A stretch of DNA of 17,298 bases from an uncultured Anaerolineaceae bacterium (GCA_938020565.1 CALIHP010000057.1:1-17298); one strand, 5' to 3'; numbered from the stretch's first letter, positions 6,904 through 14,709 are shown. A program made the numbers and translations. The notes: generated from the letters alone by a model not told the origin.

Positions 6904-8184
6904 CTATCTCGGCGGAATATCCGTCAGGCGCGGATTCATAAAAATAATCAAATCGTCCGAAGTCACGCCGCCGTTCGCCTGCACCTCGAAAACAATCGTC
7001 AGGTCCTGATCATGATAACCGAAATCGCTCAGATTCGTATTCCATTCCGACGTCAGCCCATCGTTCGTTTCATGCGTTTCCGCGACAAACTGCTCCGTTC
7101 CGCCGTTCGGACCGATCAGGAGACGGACAAACGCGTCGCAGTGCGGCGAGTTCGGCGGGCAGGAAACGGCAGAGCGCAGCCACGTTCCGCGCGTCACGCG
7201 AACCGGACCGAATGAAACCCGCGTCGTTCCGTTTTCGATCGCCGGCGGCGCGACCAGGATCGAAGGCCCCCCCGCGTAATTACTCTCCATCGTTGGCGAG
7301 GCGTTGTAATAAGCCGCGCCGCGCCCTGAGCTCCGATCGCTGCTGCCGCAGAAGAACAACCCGGTATCATCCCGGCAGATCGCCCCGCTCAGATTCTCGT
7401 AAAAATTATATTGGCTTCCGACCTGAAAAACGGAGGTCAGGTAAACGTTCCCCGCGCTTCCCGAACCGTAAATCCTCCCGTCCGGATTTTTCAACCCCCA
7501 GGTTGTTGAATACTTCCCCTTCGCTTCCGGCGCGGTTAACGGAACAGAAATCTGCGCGGATTCGCCGGGACGCAGCAGTTTATCCTCCGTAAAAAGCGGG
7601 AATTCCTTCGCCGCCGCGACTTCGCTGCCGCTGATATAGACGATCCTGTAGCGTTTCGTCATGTCGCAGGTTCCGCTGTTGCGGATGTACCAGGTTTTAT
7701 CGAAACGCGTATTCGGAAGCGTCATCGTTCCATCCGGGAACGTCACATCTGATAAAAACTCAAACTGATCGACGCAGCTCCCCGGAACGGCCGCTGCGCC
7801 CGATACGCCGCCGGTCCCAACCGTCGGGATCGGCTGGCTCACGGGCAGGCCGGTACTGAGCGAGAGCGTCGGCGTCGCGATCCAATATGGCGCGGTCGGC
7901 TCAAGTATCCCGGATATCGCGTCGCCTCCTGTGGAAGACAGGTTCGCCGACAGGGACAGCTCTGATCGCAGCTGATCCAGCTGCACGCTGAATTCTCCCG
8001 CGACCTGCGTTAAAAGAATGTCCCGGTCCACCGCGGCCTTCGTTTCGAGCTGCGTTTCTTTTTCGAGAACCGCCGCGTCGACCGTCGCCTGAATATCCCG
8101 CTCCGTCGGCGGATTCGCGATACATCCGCATACAGCCGCCGAAACCGCCGCCATCAGAACCAACCATCGTACCTGTCGATTCAT
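6904..8184 (-). CDS. NBR1-Ig-like domain lipoprotein with an extra C-terminal domain
   Basis: Predicted secreted lipoprotein, 426 residues from the ATG at 8184. I chose this start because it overlaps the upstream stop codon (ATGA), has GAGGTG just before it, and places a proper signal peptide at the N-terminus. A longer frame to 8268 adds 28 Arg-rich residues and is unlikely. The putative lipobox is AVCGC (Cys21). A helical segment rich in Glu, Gln and Thr (about 28-75) is followed by a spacer and an NBR1-Ig-like domain (about 137-255; FDKTWYIRNSGTCDMTKRY, VPLTAPEAKGKYSTTWGLKNPDG). The Trp found after 'GTxx' in the sister proteins is Met175 here. The C-terminal about 160 residues (with Cys270, 279, 342, 349) form a further probable beta-rich domain that I do not recognise. 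It is the last gene before a terminator. Confidence 0.85.
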   Translation of the reverse strand: MNRQVRWLVLMAAVSAAVCGCIANPPTERDIQATVDAAVLEKETQLETKAAVDRDILLTQVAGEFSVQLDQLRSELSLSANLSSTGGDAISGILEPTAPYWIATPTLSLSTGLPVSQPIPTVGTGGVSGAAAVPGSCVDQFEFLSDVTFPDGTMTLPNTRFDKTWYIRNSGTCDMTKRYRIVYISGSEVAAAKEFPLFTEDKLLRPGESAQISVPLTAPEAKGKYSTTWGLKNPDGRIYGSGSAGNVYLTSVFQVGSQYNFYENLSGAICRDDTGLFFCGSSDRSSGRGAAYYNASPTMESNYAGGPSILVAPPAIENGTTRVSFGPVRVTRGTWLRSAVSCPPNSPHCDAFVRLLIGPNGGTEQFVAETHETNDGLTSEWNTNLSDFGYHDQDLTIVFEVQANGGVTSDDLIIFMNPRLTDIPPR

Positions 8185-8918
8185 TTCACCTCTACTTTCA
8201 CCCAGAGCGCCTTGCTGCTGTCCGTTCCGGTTCCGAAACGCCGCCCGGCGCTGTCTTCTAATTTCCAATAGCCCGCGTATTCGCCGTGCTTTTCCGGCGC
8301 GGTCATATACACGGACAATTCAATCGTCTCCCCCGGCGGAACGACCGTTCCCGAAGGAAGATTCGTCCGGTCCGCCGCCGACATATTGTCGCCCATATCA
8401 AAAACGATCGCGTATCCATCATTCCATTCGCAGGTCCCCATGTTGCGGACGCGCCAGGTCTTCGTAAATGGCTTCCCTGACCTGACAACGGTGAAATCCG
8501 GGATCGTCACGTCCGCGACGAACGCCATCTGATTCTCGCAATCCAGCCCGGTATTGATTCCACGGCTGACCGCCGCCTGCTTCGTCCGGATCGCGTCGGG
8601 AACAGACGTCACGTCGATTTTCATTTCGTGGATGACTGCGTCAGTCCCAGCCATCGAGAGCGGTGTACCCGCCGCCTGAACGACGCCGAACGACGCAATC
8701 GCCGTTTCAAACCGCCGGTCCAGCTCGTATGCCAGCTGCGTCGACATCCGCATCGTTGCGTCGTCGACGAGCCAGTACATCGTTTCCGAAAAGTTCGGCG
8801 TGGGAGCGATCGCCGGCGCACCCGCCAGATCGGAAACAATCGCCGAACAGCCGCAGAGCCCAATCGCCAGCGCCAACACGAAAACGGCGCGCTGATATAC
8901 AACCGGGCTGCGTTTCAT
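8181..8918 (-). CDS. NBR1-Ig-like domain lipoprotein
   Basis: Predicted secreted lipoprotein of 245 residues, function unknown. The signal peptide has the lipobox-like LCGC (Cys24). A middle region (about 40-125) without obvious motif is followed by a C-terminal NBR1-Ig-like domain (about 127-245). That domain includes FTKTWRVRNMGTCEWNDGY, the PPGETIELSVYMTAPEKHGEY stretch and YWKLEDSAGRRFG. Cys127 and Cys163 could form a disulfide; the equivalent pair is present in the downstream gene (Cys137 and Cys173). The two genes therefore look like diverged paralogues. The stop codon overlaps the next start by ATGA, so they are translationally coupled. A GGAAAT stretch precedes the ATG. It is separated from the upstream lipoprotein gene by 55 bp and probably belongs to the same transcript. 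Confidence 0.87.
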   Translation of the reverse strand: MKRSPVVYQRAVFVLALAIGLCGCSAIVSDLAGAPAIAPTPNFSETMYWLVDDATMRMSTQLAYELDRRFETAIASFGVVQAAGTPLSMAGTDAVIHEMKIDVTSVPDAIRTKQAAVSRGINTGLDCENQMAFVADVTIPDFTVVRSGKPFTKTWRVRNMGTCEWNDGYAIVFDMGDNMSAADRTNLPSGTVVPPGETIELSVYMTAPEKHGEYAGYWKLEDSAGRRFGTGTDSSKALWVKVEVK

Positions 8919-8973
8919 TTATTTCCAAAATCCAACCAGGCCGTCAGGTTGCGAACGATCATATGATCCGCGC

Positions 8974-9501
8974 TCAATTGGCCTGCCCGCCATAGACGAT
9001 ATTCGGGTCCACCATGCGGCAGAAATCCAGCTCGTACGTATCATAATCGCTGGAAATCATCTCGTTATCCTTCAGCGACGCAATCGGCTCAAAGTCACTG
9101 CGGCACTTAATTCGGAAGCGGTACCCCGGTTCGATCGCCATGATTTTCAAATCAGTCGTCTTCAAAACAACGTCGGTATCTGGTTGAATATATTTCAGCG
9201 ACGGAGAAATACTGTTGACATGGACCAATACGAGCCCCTTTCCGTCCTGCCACAGACGCATATTCCCATATCCGTAAATATCGCTGTATTGACGCGCGGT
9301 CGAAACTGCGTTCATTTCCGAATTACTCTGAGGATTCCCCAGCATCGTAACGTCCAGGTTATAAATTTTATTATCAATATTCGTTCCAAACGTCATTTGC
9401 GTCCGGCCGGAGTCCGAGACGCGTGACTGACAGCCAGTCAGAACAAAAACGCTCAAAATAAAAAGCGACGCTAAGATAAACGATATGCTTCGATTTTTCA
9501 T
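8974..9501 (-). CDS. Unclassified lipoprotein
   Basis: Predicted secreted lipoprotein of 175 residues. The N-terminus has a charged start (MKNRS), a hydrophobic core and the lipobox VLTGC (Cys24). The mature part carries no NBR1 domain. It has a stretch around GKGLVLVHVNSISPSLKY and a C-terminal region with IEPGYRFRIKCRSDFEPIASL and YELDFCRMVDPN. The two cysteines (KCRSDFEP and DFCRM) may form a disulfide. Proteins with a similar C-terminal '(K/R)CR.DFE....DFCR' pattern occur, to my recollection, as hypothetical lipoproteins in Anaerolineae. The start is supported by AAAGGAAG five bases upstream. It heads the 9501-6904 cluster, and the promoter candidate is at 9552. Confidence 0.82.
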   Translation of the reverse strand: MKNRSISFILASLFILSVFVLTGCQSRVSDSGRTQMTFGTNIDNKIYNLDVTMLGNPQSNSEMNAVSTARQYSDIYGYGNMRLWQDGKGLVLVHVNSISPSLKYIQPDTDVVLKTTDLKIMAIEPGYRFRIKCRSDFEPIASLKDNEMISSDYDTYELDFCRMVDPNIVYGGQAN

Positions 9502-9551
9502 GCAGCTTCCTTTCTATCCGCGGGTATACCAAAGGCACATCCGTTGATTCG

Positions 9552-9557
9552 ATTATA
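9552..9557 (-). promoter_or_regulatory. Candidate -10 box (TATAAT) before the 9501-6904 cluster
   Basis: A perfect TATAAT on the minus strand lies 50 bp upstream of the lipoprotein ATG. The sequence 16-17 bp upstream of it (around TCGCAT) matches a -35 only weakly. Confidence 0.4.
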
Positions 9558-9722
9558 TCGTATTTTCTGAATGCGATTCGGCCTGCGAACGGGCTGGGGC
9601 TGCGTTTCAAATTTCTGTAGTCATGATAAGAGCCAGCCAACGATATAAAATTCGCACTGATTTTGTCATTCGTTTATGCTATTATCTCAGAGAATATTTT
9701 GAAAACTGGCCTGTCGTTTATT

Positions 9723-10019
9723 ATGAAAAAGGTGATCTTACATACAGTCGAAGAACAGAAATATCTGGCAATTAAAGAAAAGAAAGGAAAAGCGGCGTTT
9801 GTTCATGAAAACAGACACCTCTCCCCTGCTGATCCTCTGATCTTGATGCCGCAGGGAATCTCATCCGTTCAATGCTTGTCTCTCGCTTGCACACACCTTC
9901 ATCAAATCCCATCAATACGGTTAAGGTTCTATGATCTTAAAGAATCTGGTATCTCCAAGCCCAACTGCGACAGTTTTTTTGCTGCGCCCTCGGTTTTCAG
10001 GGTTTTAATCCCCTCCTGA
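9723..10019 (+). pseudogene. Relic of an ISNCY-like transposase (5' fragment with internal deletion)
   Basis: From ATG 9723 the frame begins MKKVILHTVEEQKYLAIKE. As I remember the family, this is how many Firmicutes ISNCY transposases start (MKKV.LTVEEQKKY.VIK). It then jumps to KKGKAAFVHENRHLSPAD, which resembles the stretch that normally follows the helix-turn-helix (GKAFFVHGNRGR.PA). The intervening 25-30 residues with the helix-turn-helix are missing. Beyond about 9845 I see only a possible further fragment (FYDLKESGISKPN). The catalytic DDE region is absent. The open frame runs on to a stop at 10017-10019, but the product would not be functional. It marks the left edge of the accessory segment. 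Confidence 0.55.
9963..9980 (+). terminator. Weak hairpin plus T7 tract
   Basis: AACTG (9963-9967) and CAGTT (9971-9975) form a 5-bp stem around a CGA loop and run straight into seven T residues (9974-9980) on the + strand. It is short, but terminator-like for anything transcribed rightward through the transposase relic. Confidence 0.3.
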
Positions 10020-10026
10020 CCGAGGG
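9987..10026. repeat. Long imperfect hairpin at the end of the fusion gene
   Basis: CCCTCGG (9987-9993) pairs with CCGAGGG (10020-10026). Inside it, after a 3-base bulge, TCAGG (9997-10001) pairs with CCTGA (10015-10019). No T tract follows directly on either strand, so it is not a classic intrinsic terminator. It lies 19 bp past the stop codon of the leftward fusion gene and could act as an RNA-stabilising or attenuating structure, or be a mobile-element end. Confidence 0.5.
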
Positions 10027-10045
10027 CTTACAGGCATTTAACATT

Positions 10046-13000
10046 TCATTTCAACTTGATAGTCGGAGCGTTCCATGTTTCAAGTGCTTTCATGTCGGGA
10101 AGGTATATTCTCATATACAGGTGGAAGCCTTCCTCCGCTGTCGGCAGCACATACATATCCGGCTCGGTATCGGTATTCGCTGTGAGCAGTATGTCAAGCG
10201 AACCATCGTCATTCAGTTGAAAATCCGAACGGTCATTCACGCAGTATCTGTCCAGCGGGTTCGCGATAAGGAAGTCGTCGTTGCCGTAAGCCGTTACCGA
10301 CCAGAAGCCCTTGTCGAGCACAGGCGGAAGCGAATCGAAATGCAGGATATAGTCCTTCTTTCCATCAAATGCCTCGCCGTTCTCGTCGGCTACACATTTA
10401 GGGTATATCGCGACCTCGGTGGTGTTTGCGCCAAAGCCTGATACCGCCACAGCCGCCCGGTATGTATATTCCGTTCCAAAATCGCCTATGGGTTCACCGA
10501 AGTAGTCCCAGATGCCGAGCTTTTTCGAGAAAGCCATGGCCTCCGCCGCAATATCGGTGTAGAACTTCCGCTGCATCGCTTTCCAGCCGTCGCCGCTCTC
10601 ATCATTGAGCACCTTGGGGTCAAAGCCAAGCCCCGCGCCGACTCCCAGCTCCGCGATTTTGTCGATCTCGGATTTGTCGGCGTCCTTAGGCGGGTTGTCT
10701 ATCATAAGCTCGTTCGCAAGTCCGAAAAATTCCTCCGCATTCATTGCCGCTACTGCCTGAACGGGGATAATGTCTGTCCTTATCGCCTCTGACGCAAGCA
10801 CAGCGTTGTTGTGAGTTTCACCGGATCTGTAGACGCTCAACGGGCAAAGATCCATACCGTCCTGTATCTTCATGACATTCGGCAAATCGTCATCGCCATT
10901 AAGGACTACTCTTCCGATCGCCCACGATATGCGCGTGGGCAGCTCCACTTTCGTGACATTCGCGGGAAGCTCGGTCGTATCGCCTTGCTTCACAAACGCA
11001 TAAACGCCCGCTTTGTCAAGAACAGCCGTTGTATTCGACCATGCGTCCATGATCTGCATTTCCATGAACCTGTCGGTTTCGGGAAGCGTGAGAATGATCG
11101 GCTCGTCCTTTATATCAACGATGATCTGAGTGTAAAGCGTATCGACGTTCATCGTCACAACAGATTTATTGTCTGCGTTGGCAAGGCTGCTGGCATGAAC
11201 GAGAGTATTTGTGGGCAGCGTTCTCGCGGTCATATCCATAAGCACCAGCGGGTATGCAAAGATGTATGCTTCTTCCGCAAGCGTCCATAATTTCTTGTCA
11301 GTTTCATCTGCCACTTTGTTATCCTCCATAGCGTCTTCTGTTGAGGCTGCTGTTTCTGCCTTGGGTTCGATTATATTGAAGAACCTCGCGTCACTAAATC
11401 CAGTAATACCTGACATGAGCTTTTCGAGAAGCGTCGTATCCCCTTCCTGCGTTATGTTCTTTTCGACTGCATCCTCGTTTCTCTTCACAATGCCGTAAAG
11501 ACCGAGCTTGTTCGTCGTCCAGGTTGCATCAGCCTCTTCCAGCTTCGCATCTTTCTCGTACATGATTACTCCGTTCCTGACGATCAAAACATAGTTCGCA
11601 TCGGGAAGAATGACGTTAGCTGTGAAGCTGAGATCCTGTATTTTCATGGTGTCTGTTACGATTCCAAGATACTGAAAGATCATATCCGGAGTCATGTGGT
11701 CGATCAGCCCACCGCTGGAATTTGCTCTCGTCGCCTCATCCGTATTTGTTCCGTTTCGGAGTTCCTGTGCCGCGCACAGATATGCGTTTCGCCAGGTTCC
11801 GCTTTCAGCCTGATAGCCGAGCTGCTCCAGAGCATCAGCACACAGGTATCTGGCGTCCATATTGTCCGGGTCGGCAAATACCAGCACATTGGTAAGCTCC
11901 GCTACCCACTGATACTCGCCCTTATCATAATCTTCCTTGGCCTTGCGGAGAACCTCGTCAACATCACCCAGATATTCCACATATTTCTTTGCGCTTTCGG
12001 TTGGCGTCAGCTGCCCCAGATGTACCGGATTGGCATCATACCATCCCATATACTTCTGATATACCGCTTTGGAATTATGGGCAACCGTTCCATAATACTG
12101 CCTCGTATACCAGACTTTCGCGAGCTCCTCGGGCAGCCTGATCATATTCGCTATTTCGGTACTGGTATAGCCTTGGTTCAAGTAAAACAGCGTCTGGTCA
12201 TTAATGAATTTATAAACCGCCGCTGTGTTCGTAATGTATTCCCGGATATTCGCATTGTCCCAGTGAGGCCAGTTATGCGCCTGGAAAACCACCTCTGCTT
12301 TATCCCCGTAAAGTTTGAGCGTTTCCATAAGATACCCTGCCCAGGCCTGTCCATCGCGCACCTCTGCACCCCTCAGGGTATACAGATTGTGCAGGGTCCC
12401 TGTACAGTTTTCTGCCATCCAGAGGGCTTTTTTCTCTGGGAACCAGGTATTCATTTCCGCAGGAGCCTCCGTGCCCGGCGTCAGTTGAAACTCCATTTCC
12501 ACACCGTCGATACTCATGGTCTGACCGGTTTTGGAAATGATGGTGTTAGGAGAAATGTATGACGTGGTTCCTTTGGATTGGCCCATGCCGATTCCGATGC
12601 TCAGAGAACCCGTCTCTCCGCCATTCAACAGAGCCCCGTATTGATAGGACGCCCTTCGGGACATGGCGTTTCCGGCGTAAATATTTTCCGCGACGGCATG
12701 CTCCTCAAAGCCTTCCGGTGCGATAATCAGGATGTTCTCTTTCTCCACCTGCTCCTCTGAGACAATCCCGGCGACACCTCCAAAGTGGTCAACGTGAGAG
12801 TGGGAATACAGAATGGCTTTTATAGGATAATCTCCGAGATTCTCCTTTACCAGTTCATAAGCAGCCTGTGCGCATTCCACGGTCATAAGGGGATCATATA
12901 CGATCCATCCCGTGTTACCTTTAATAAAAGTAATGTTGGACATATCGTAACCGCGCACCTGATAGATACCTTCCATGACCTCGAAAAGGCCATAGATATG

Positions 13001-13375
13001 ATTCAGCTGGGCGTTTCTCCACAGACTGGGGTTGGCGCTTCCGGGAGCTTCTTCTGAAAGGCTGGCATAGGCATCCTGGCTCCATACGATTTTCCCGGTA
13101 TCATCCTTGATAATCAGGCTTTCAGGCGCCGCGATCAATCCGCGCTGAGCGTTTTCCAACTCGCGTTCGTCCTCGAAGTCCAGAAGAGCATATACCTGAT
13201 TGTTCGCGTCAATGGTATATTGCGTTGCTTCCTTCGTATCGGCATTCAGGCCGAGATCGTAAACAGAAGCGCCTTCGGTCGCTGTACTATCTGCCTTTGT
13301 TGCCTGCCCAAAGGCTGAAAGCAAAAGAACGGTAATAATTGCGATACTGAATAATATCTTCTTCATTTTTTTCAT
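10046..13375 (-). CDS. Secreted alkylsulfatase fused to DUF1254/DUF1214 domains
   Basis: Predicted exported hydrolase of 1109 residues. A signal peptide (about 1-28) is followed by an SdsA1/BDS1-like alkylsulfatase of the metallo-beta-lactamase fold, which cleaves alkyl sulfate esters to alcohol and sulfate. The dinuclear zinc ligands fit: His192, His194, Asp196 and His197 in SHSHVDHFGG, Glu303, Glu322 (MAENCTGTLHN), and His367 (AHNWPHW). Their spacings equal those I recall for Pseudomonas SdsA1. A dimerisation region (about 450-550) and an SCP2-like domain (about 560-668) complete that enzyme. An acidic linker (about 670-692) leads to DUF1254 (about 695-830, EEAYIFAYPLVLM) and DUF1214 (about 1000-1092, SLPPVLDKGFWSVTAYG), normally a separate secreted protein of unknown function. 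GAGG sits ten bases before a second in-frame ATG at 13366, which may be the true start. It lies 17 bp behind a TetR gene and probably forms an operon with it. Confidence 0.9.
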   Translation of the reverse strand: MKKMKKILFSIAIITVLLLSAFGQATKADSTATEGASVYDLGLNADTKEATQYTIDANNQVYALLDFEDERELENAQRGLIAAPESLIIKDDTGKIVWSQDAYASLSEEAPGSANPSLWRNAQLNHIYGLFEVMEGIYQVRGYDMSNITFIKGNTGWIVYDPLMTVECAQAAYELVKENLGDYPIKAILYSHSHVDHFGGVAGIVSEEQVEKENILIIAPEGFEEHAVAENIYAGNAMSRRASYQYGALLNGGETGSLSIGIGMGQSKGTTSYISPNTIISKTGQTMSIDGVEMEFQLTPGTEAPAEMNTWFPEKKALWMAENCTGTLHNLYTLRGAEVRDGQAWAGYLMETLKLYGDKAEVVFQAHNWPHWDNANIREYITNTAAVYKFINDQTLFYLNQGYTSTEIANMIRLPEELAKVWYTRQYYGTVAHNSKAVYQKYMGWYDANPVHLGQLTPTESAKKYVEYLGDVDEVLRKAKEDYDKGEYQWVAELTNVLVFADPDNMDARYLCADALEQLGYQAESGTWRNAYLCAAQELRNGTNTDEATRANSSGGLIDHMTPDMIFQYLGIVTDTMKIQDLSFTANVILPDANYVLIVRNGVIMYEKDAKLEEADATWTTNKLGLYGIVKRNEDAVEKNITQEGDTTLLEKLMSGITGFSDARFFNIIEPKAETAASTEDAMEDNKVADETDKKLWTLAEEAYIFAYPLVLMDMTARTLPTNTLVHASSLANADNKSVVTMNVDTLYTQIIVDIKDEPIILTLPETDRFMEMQIMDAWSNTTAVLDKAGVYAFVKQGDTTELPANVTKVELPTRISWAIGRVVLNGDDDLPNVMKIQDGMDLCPLSVYRSGETHNNAVLASEAIRTDIIPVQAVAAMNAEEFFGLANELMIDNPPKDADKSEIDKIAELGVGAGLGFDPKVLNDESGDGWKAMQRKFYTDIAAEAMAFSKKLGIWDYFGEPIGDFGTEYTYRAAVAVSGFGANTTEVAIYPKCVADENGEAFDGKKDYILHFDSLPPVLDKGFWSVTAYGNDDFLIANPLDRYCVNDRSDFQLNDDGSLDILLTANTDTEPDMYVLPTAEEGFHLYMRIYLPDMKALETWNAPTIKLK

Positions 13376-13392
13376 TCCTCACTCTTGTTCAA

Positions 13393-14037
13393 TTATTCTG
13401 TGCCTGCCTGTGAAAACTCTCGTATAAGCATATTGCGTTGTAACATCAGCTCCTCTTCCGGGTCAATCCCGCCATCGTAGACCAGCCCAACCGCATATCG
13501 GGTCACTGCAGCCAGCATCAAATGCAAAGTTGCTGAAAACATTCCATTCCAGGGAATATCTGTCCGCAACGTATGATCCTCCAGCGCCTTCCGGTACAGG
13601 GCATGAATCCGTGCTTCAAGAGAACCTACCATTTTACGATAGGTTTCCATTTCATTGACAGGGATATCCTCGCAATAGACATACACATTGAAGAACTGGT
13701 TGAAACGCAAAAGATCCTTGTGCCTGCGATACAAATCCAGAAAGGAATCGAGGTAAACAGTAAATCCCTCTAATGCCGTCATTTTTTCGACATCCAGCCC
13801 GCGAAAAGTCTGCGACAGATACTGTTCCCAAGACCAGGTGCCGATTCCAAGCACAAGCTCCGGCTTGGTTTTATAATAACGGTAAACCGTTGCCACCCCG
13901 ACGCCTGCGGCATCAGCAATATCTGTCATTGTGACTTTTTCGATCGTCTTTTCCGCAAAGATACGGAATCCTGCCTCCAGAATCTTTGTCCGGGTCACCT
14001 CCTTTTGCAATGCATTCAACTCCGGATTCCCGCTCAT
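13393..14037 (-). CDS. TetR/AcrR-family transcriptional regulator
   Basis: DNA-binding regulator, 214 residues from ATG 14037. GAGG five bases upstream supports this start; the frame can be extended to a TTG at 14058, which is less likely. The N-terminal helix-turn-helix (about 12-62) is typical: TRTKILEAGFRIFAEKTIEKVTM (written in part), then DIADAAGVGVATVYRYYKTK, the recognition helix region. The remainder (about 65-214) is the helical ligand-binding and dimerisation domain, rich in aromatic residues (RFNQFFNVYVYCED). It lies 17 bp upstream of the alkylsulfatase fusion and is co-directional with it, so it most likely controls that gene and itself. A 13-bp palindrome upstream is a candidate operator. 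The ligand is unknown; an alkyl sulfate or its alcohol would be a reasonable guess from context. Confidence 0.9.
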   Translation of the reverse strand: MSGNPELNALQKEVTRTKILEAGFRIFAEKTIEKVTMTDIADAAGVGVATVYRYYKTKPELVLGIGTWSWEQYLSQTFRGLDVEKMTALEGFTVYLDSFLDLYRRHKDLLRFNQFFNVYVYCEDIPVNEMETYRKMVGSLEARIHALYRKALEDHTLRTDIPWNGMFSATLHLMLAAVTRYAVGLVYDGGIDPEEELMLQRNMLIREFSQAGTE

Positions 14038-14098
14038 ATGTACCTCATCATGCAACAACGCCCATAGAAAAACATAAAAGATATTCCGCCTATCTTAC

Positions 14099-14114
14099 AT
14101 AATAGACATTCTAT
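14099..14114 (-). promoter_or_regulatory. Palindrome overlapping a -10-like box upstream of the TetR gene
   Basis: ATAGA-CAT-TCTAT (14102-14114) is a perfect 5-bp inverted repeat with a 3-bp centre. It overlaps a minus-strand TATTAT (14099-14104) that could be a -10 box. It lies about 62-77 bp upstream of the TetR start, where a self-repressing TetR protein would bind. The -35 is poor (TTTCGG). Confidence 0.35.
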
Positions 14115-14183
14115 CACACCCCGAAATTAATCTGCAGGATTACTATAGATCCGTTACAAGCTGGAAGAAGAAAATAGCAAATA

Positions 14184-14200
14184 GATAAATCTCATTTATC
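14184..14200. repeat. 17-bp palindrome next to the IS transposase relic
   Basis: GATAAAT-CTC-ATTTATC is a perfect 7-bp inverted repeat with a 3-bp centre, 43 bp upstream of the transposase relic's ATG. It could be a hairpin in the element's leader or an operator. Confidence 0.4.
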
Positions 14201-14243
14201 GTTGAGCCTGTGAAAGCCAAAGAAAAGGTGATATCTATTCGAA

Positions 14244-14504
14244 ATGAAGACGATAGCACAAATTCTCAAATTCAGAGAGTCCATGATAAAGTATGATGAA
14301 AAGCACGGAGCCAGTGAAACAGCAGGAAAAATACAAGGTCAGCCGCCACCGTATACAGATGGATGAAACGGTATGACGGAACACAGGATTCTCTAAAAGC
14401 ATCCGAATCAGCATCCAGAGGAAGATCTCAAGCTGATTCATAACTTGCGAAAACGGAATCATCATGCCGGATTCATATTCGCTGGTATAACGATTTCCCG
14501 ATGA
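14244..14504 (+). pseudogene. Frameshifted relic of an IS transposase (helix-turn-helix part)
   Basis: Three successive frames together spell the N-terminus of a known transposase group. First, from ATG 14244: MKTIAQILKFRESMIKYDEK..., stopping at a TGA near 14365. Second, VYRWMKRYDGTQDSLK (about 14350-14400). Third, HPNQHPEEDLKLIHNLRKRN (about 14401-14462), with a stop at 14502-14504. In intact relatives that I recall, these run on as '...NRQYIYRWRKRYDGTLESL..RSHRPHSHPNQHTEEELKLI...RRNP'. The segment before VYRWM is also degraded. The integrase catalytic core is missing altogether. The hydrophobic reading on the opposite strand (14235-14465) is its shadow. Confidence 0.75.
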
Positions 14505-14625
14505 GCCCGCTTAACCGGCTTTCCACTTCTCAGTTTCTTAAGATCCATGCTTGAAACTTGTAACGCATCATTGACAAACCAGCATTTTTTTAATTTATTG
14601 ACGCTTTATCTTTTGAAATTTCAGT

Positions 14626-14663
14626 AACAAAAAAAACAGTAAACCTTCTTTAATTTACTGTTT
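14626..14663 (-). terminator. Intrinsic terminator after the four-helix membrane protein gene
   Basis: AAACAGTAAA and TTTACTGTTT (14654-14663 and 14634-14643) form a perfect 10-bp stem with a 10-base loop. Read on the minus strand, a T-rich run (TTTTT and more, reaching about 14628) follows. It lies 46 bp past the stop codon of the gene ending at 14710. The A-rich foot of the stem also allows terminator activity on the + strand. Confidence 0.75.
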
Positions 14664-14709
14664 CTCGAATCACTATATTCAATTAGCACTGTGAAAGCTT
14701 CGGGATACG

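Noticed and set aside
8182..8268. 28-residue N-terminal extension of the NBR1 lipoprotein (start at 8268)
   Set aside because: The extension is Arg/Gln-rich, overlaps the upstream gene, and would bury the signal peptide; the ATG in the ATGA overlap is better.
11696..12562. 288-residue + strand open frame inside the fusion gene
   Set aside because: Antisense to conserved alkylsulfatase sequence with intact zinc ligands; its hydrophobic character is an artefact of the opposite reading.
14235..14465. 76-residue hydrophobic minus-strand frame that looks like a small membrane protein
   Set aside because: It is antisense to the transposase relic, whose three frame fragments match a known transposase pattern; no ribosome binding site of note.
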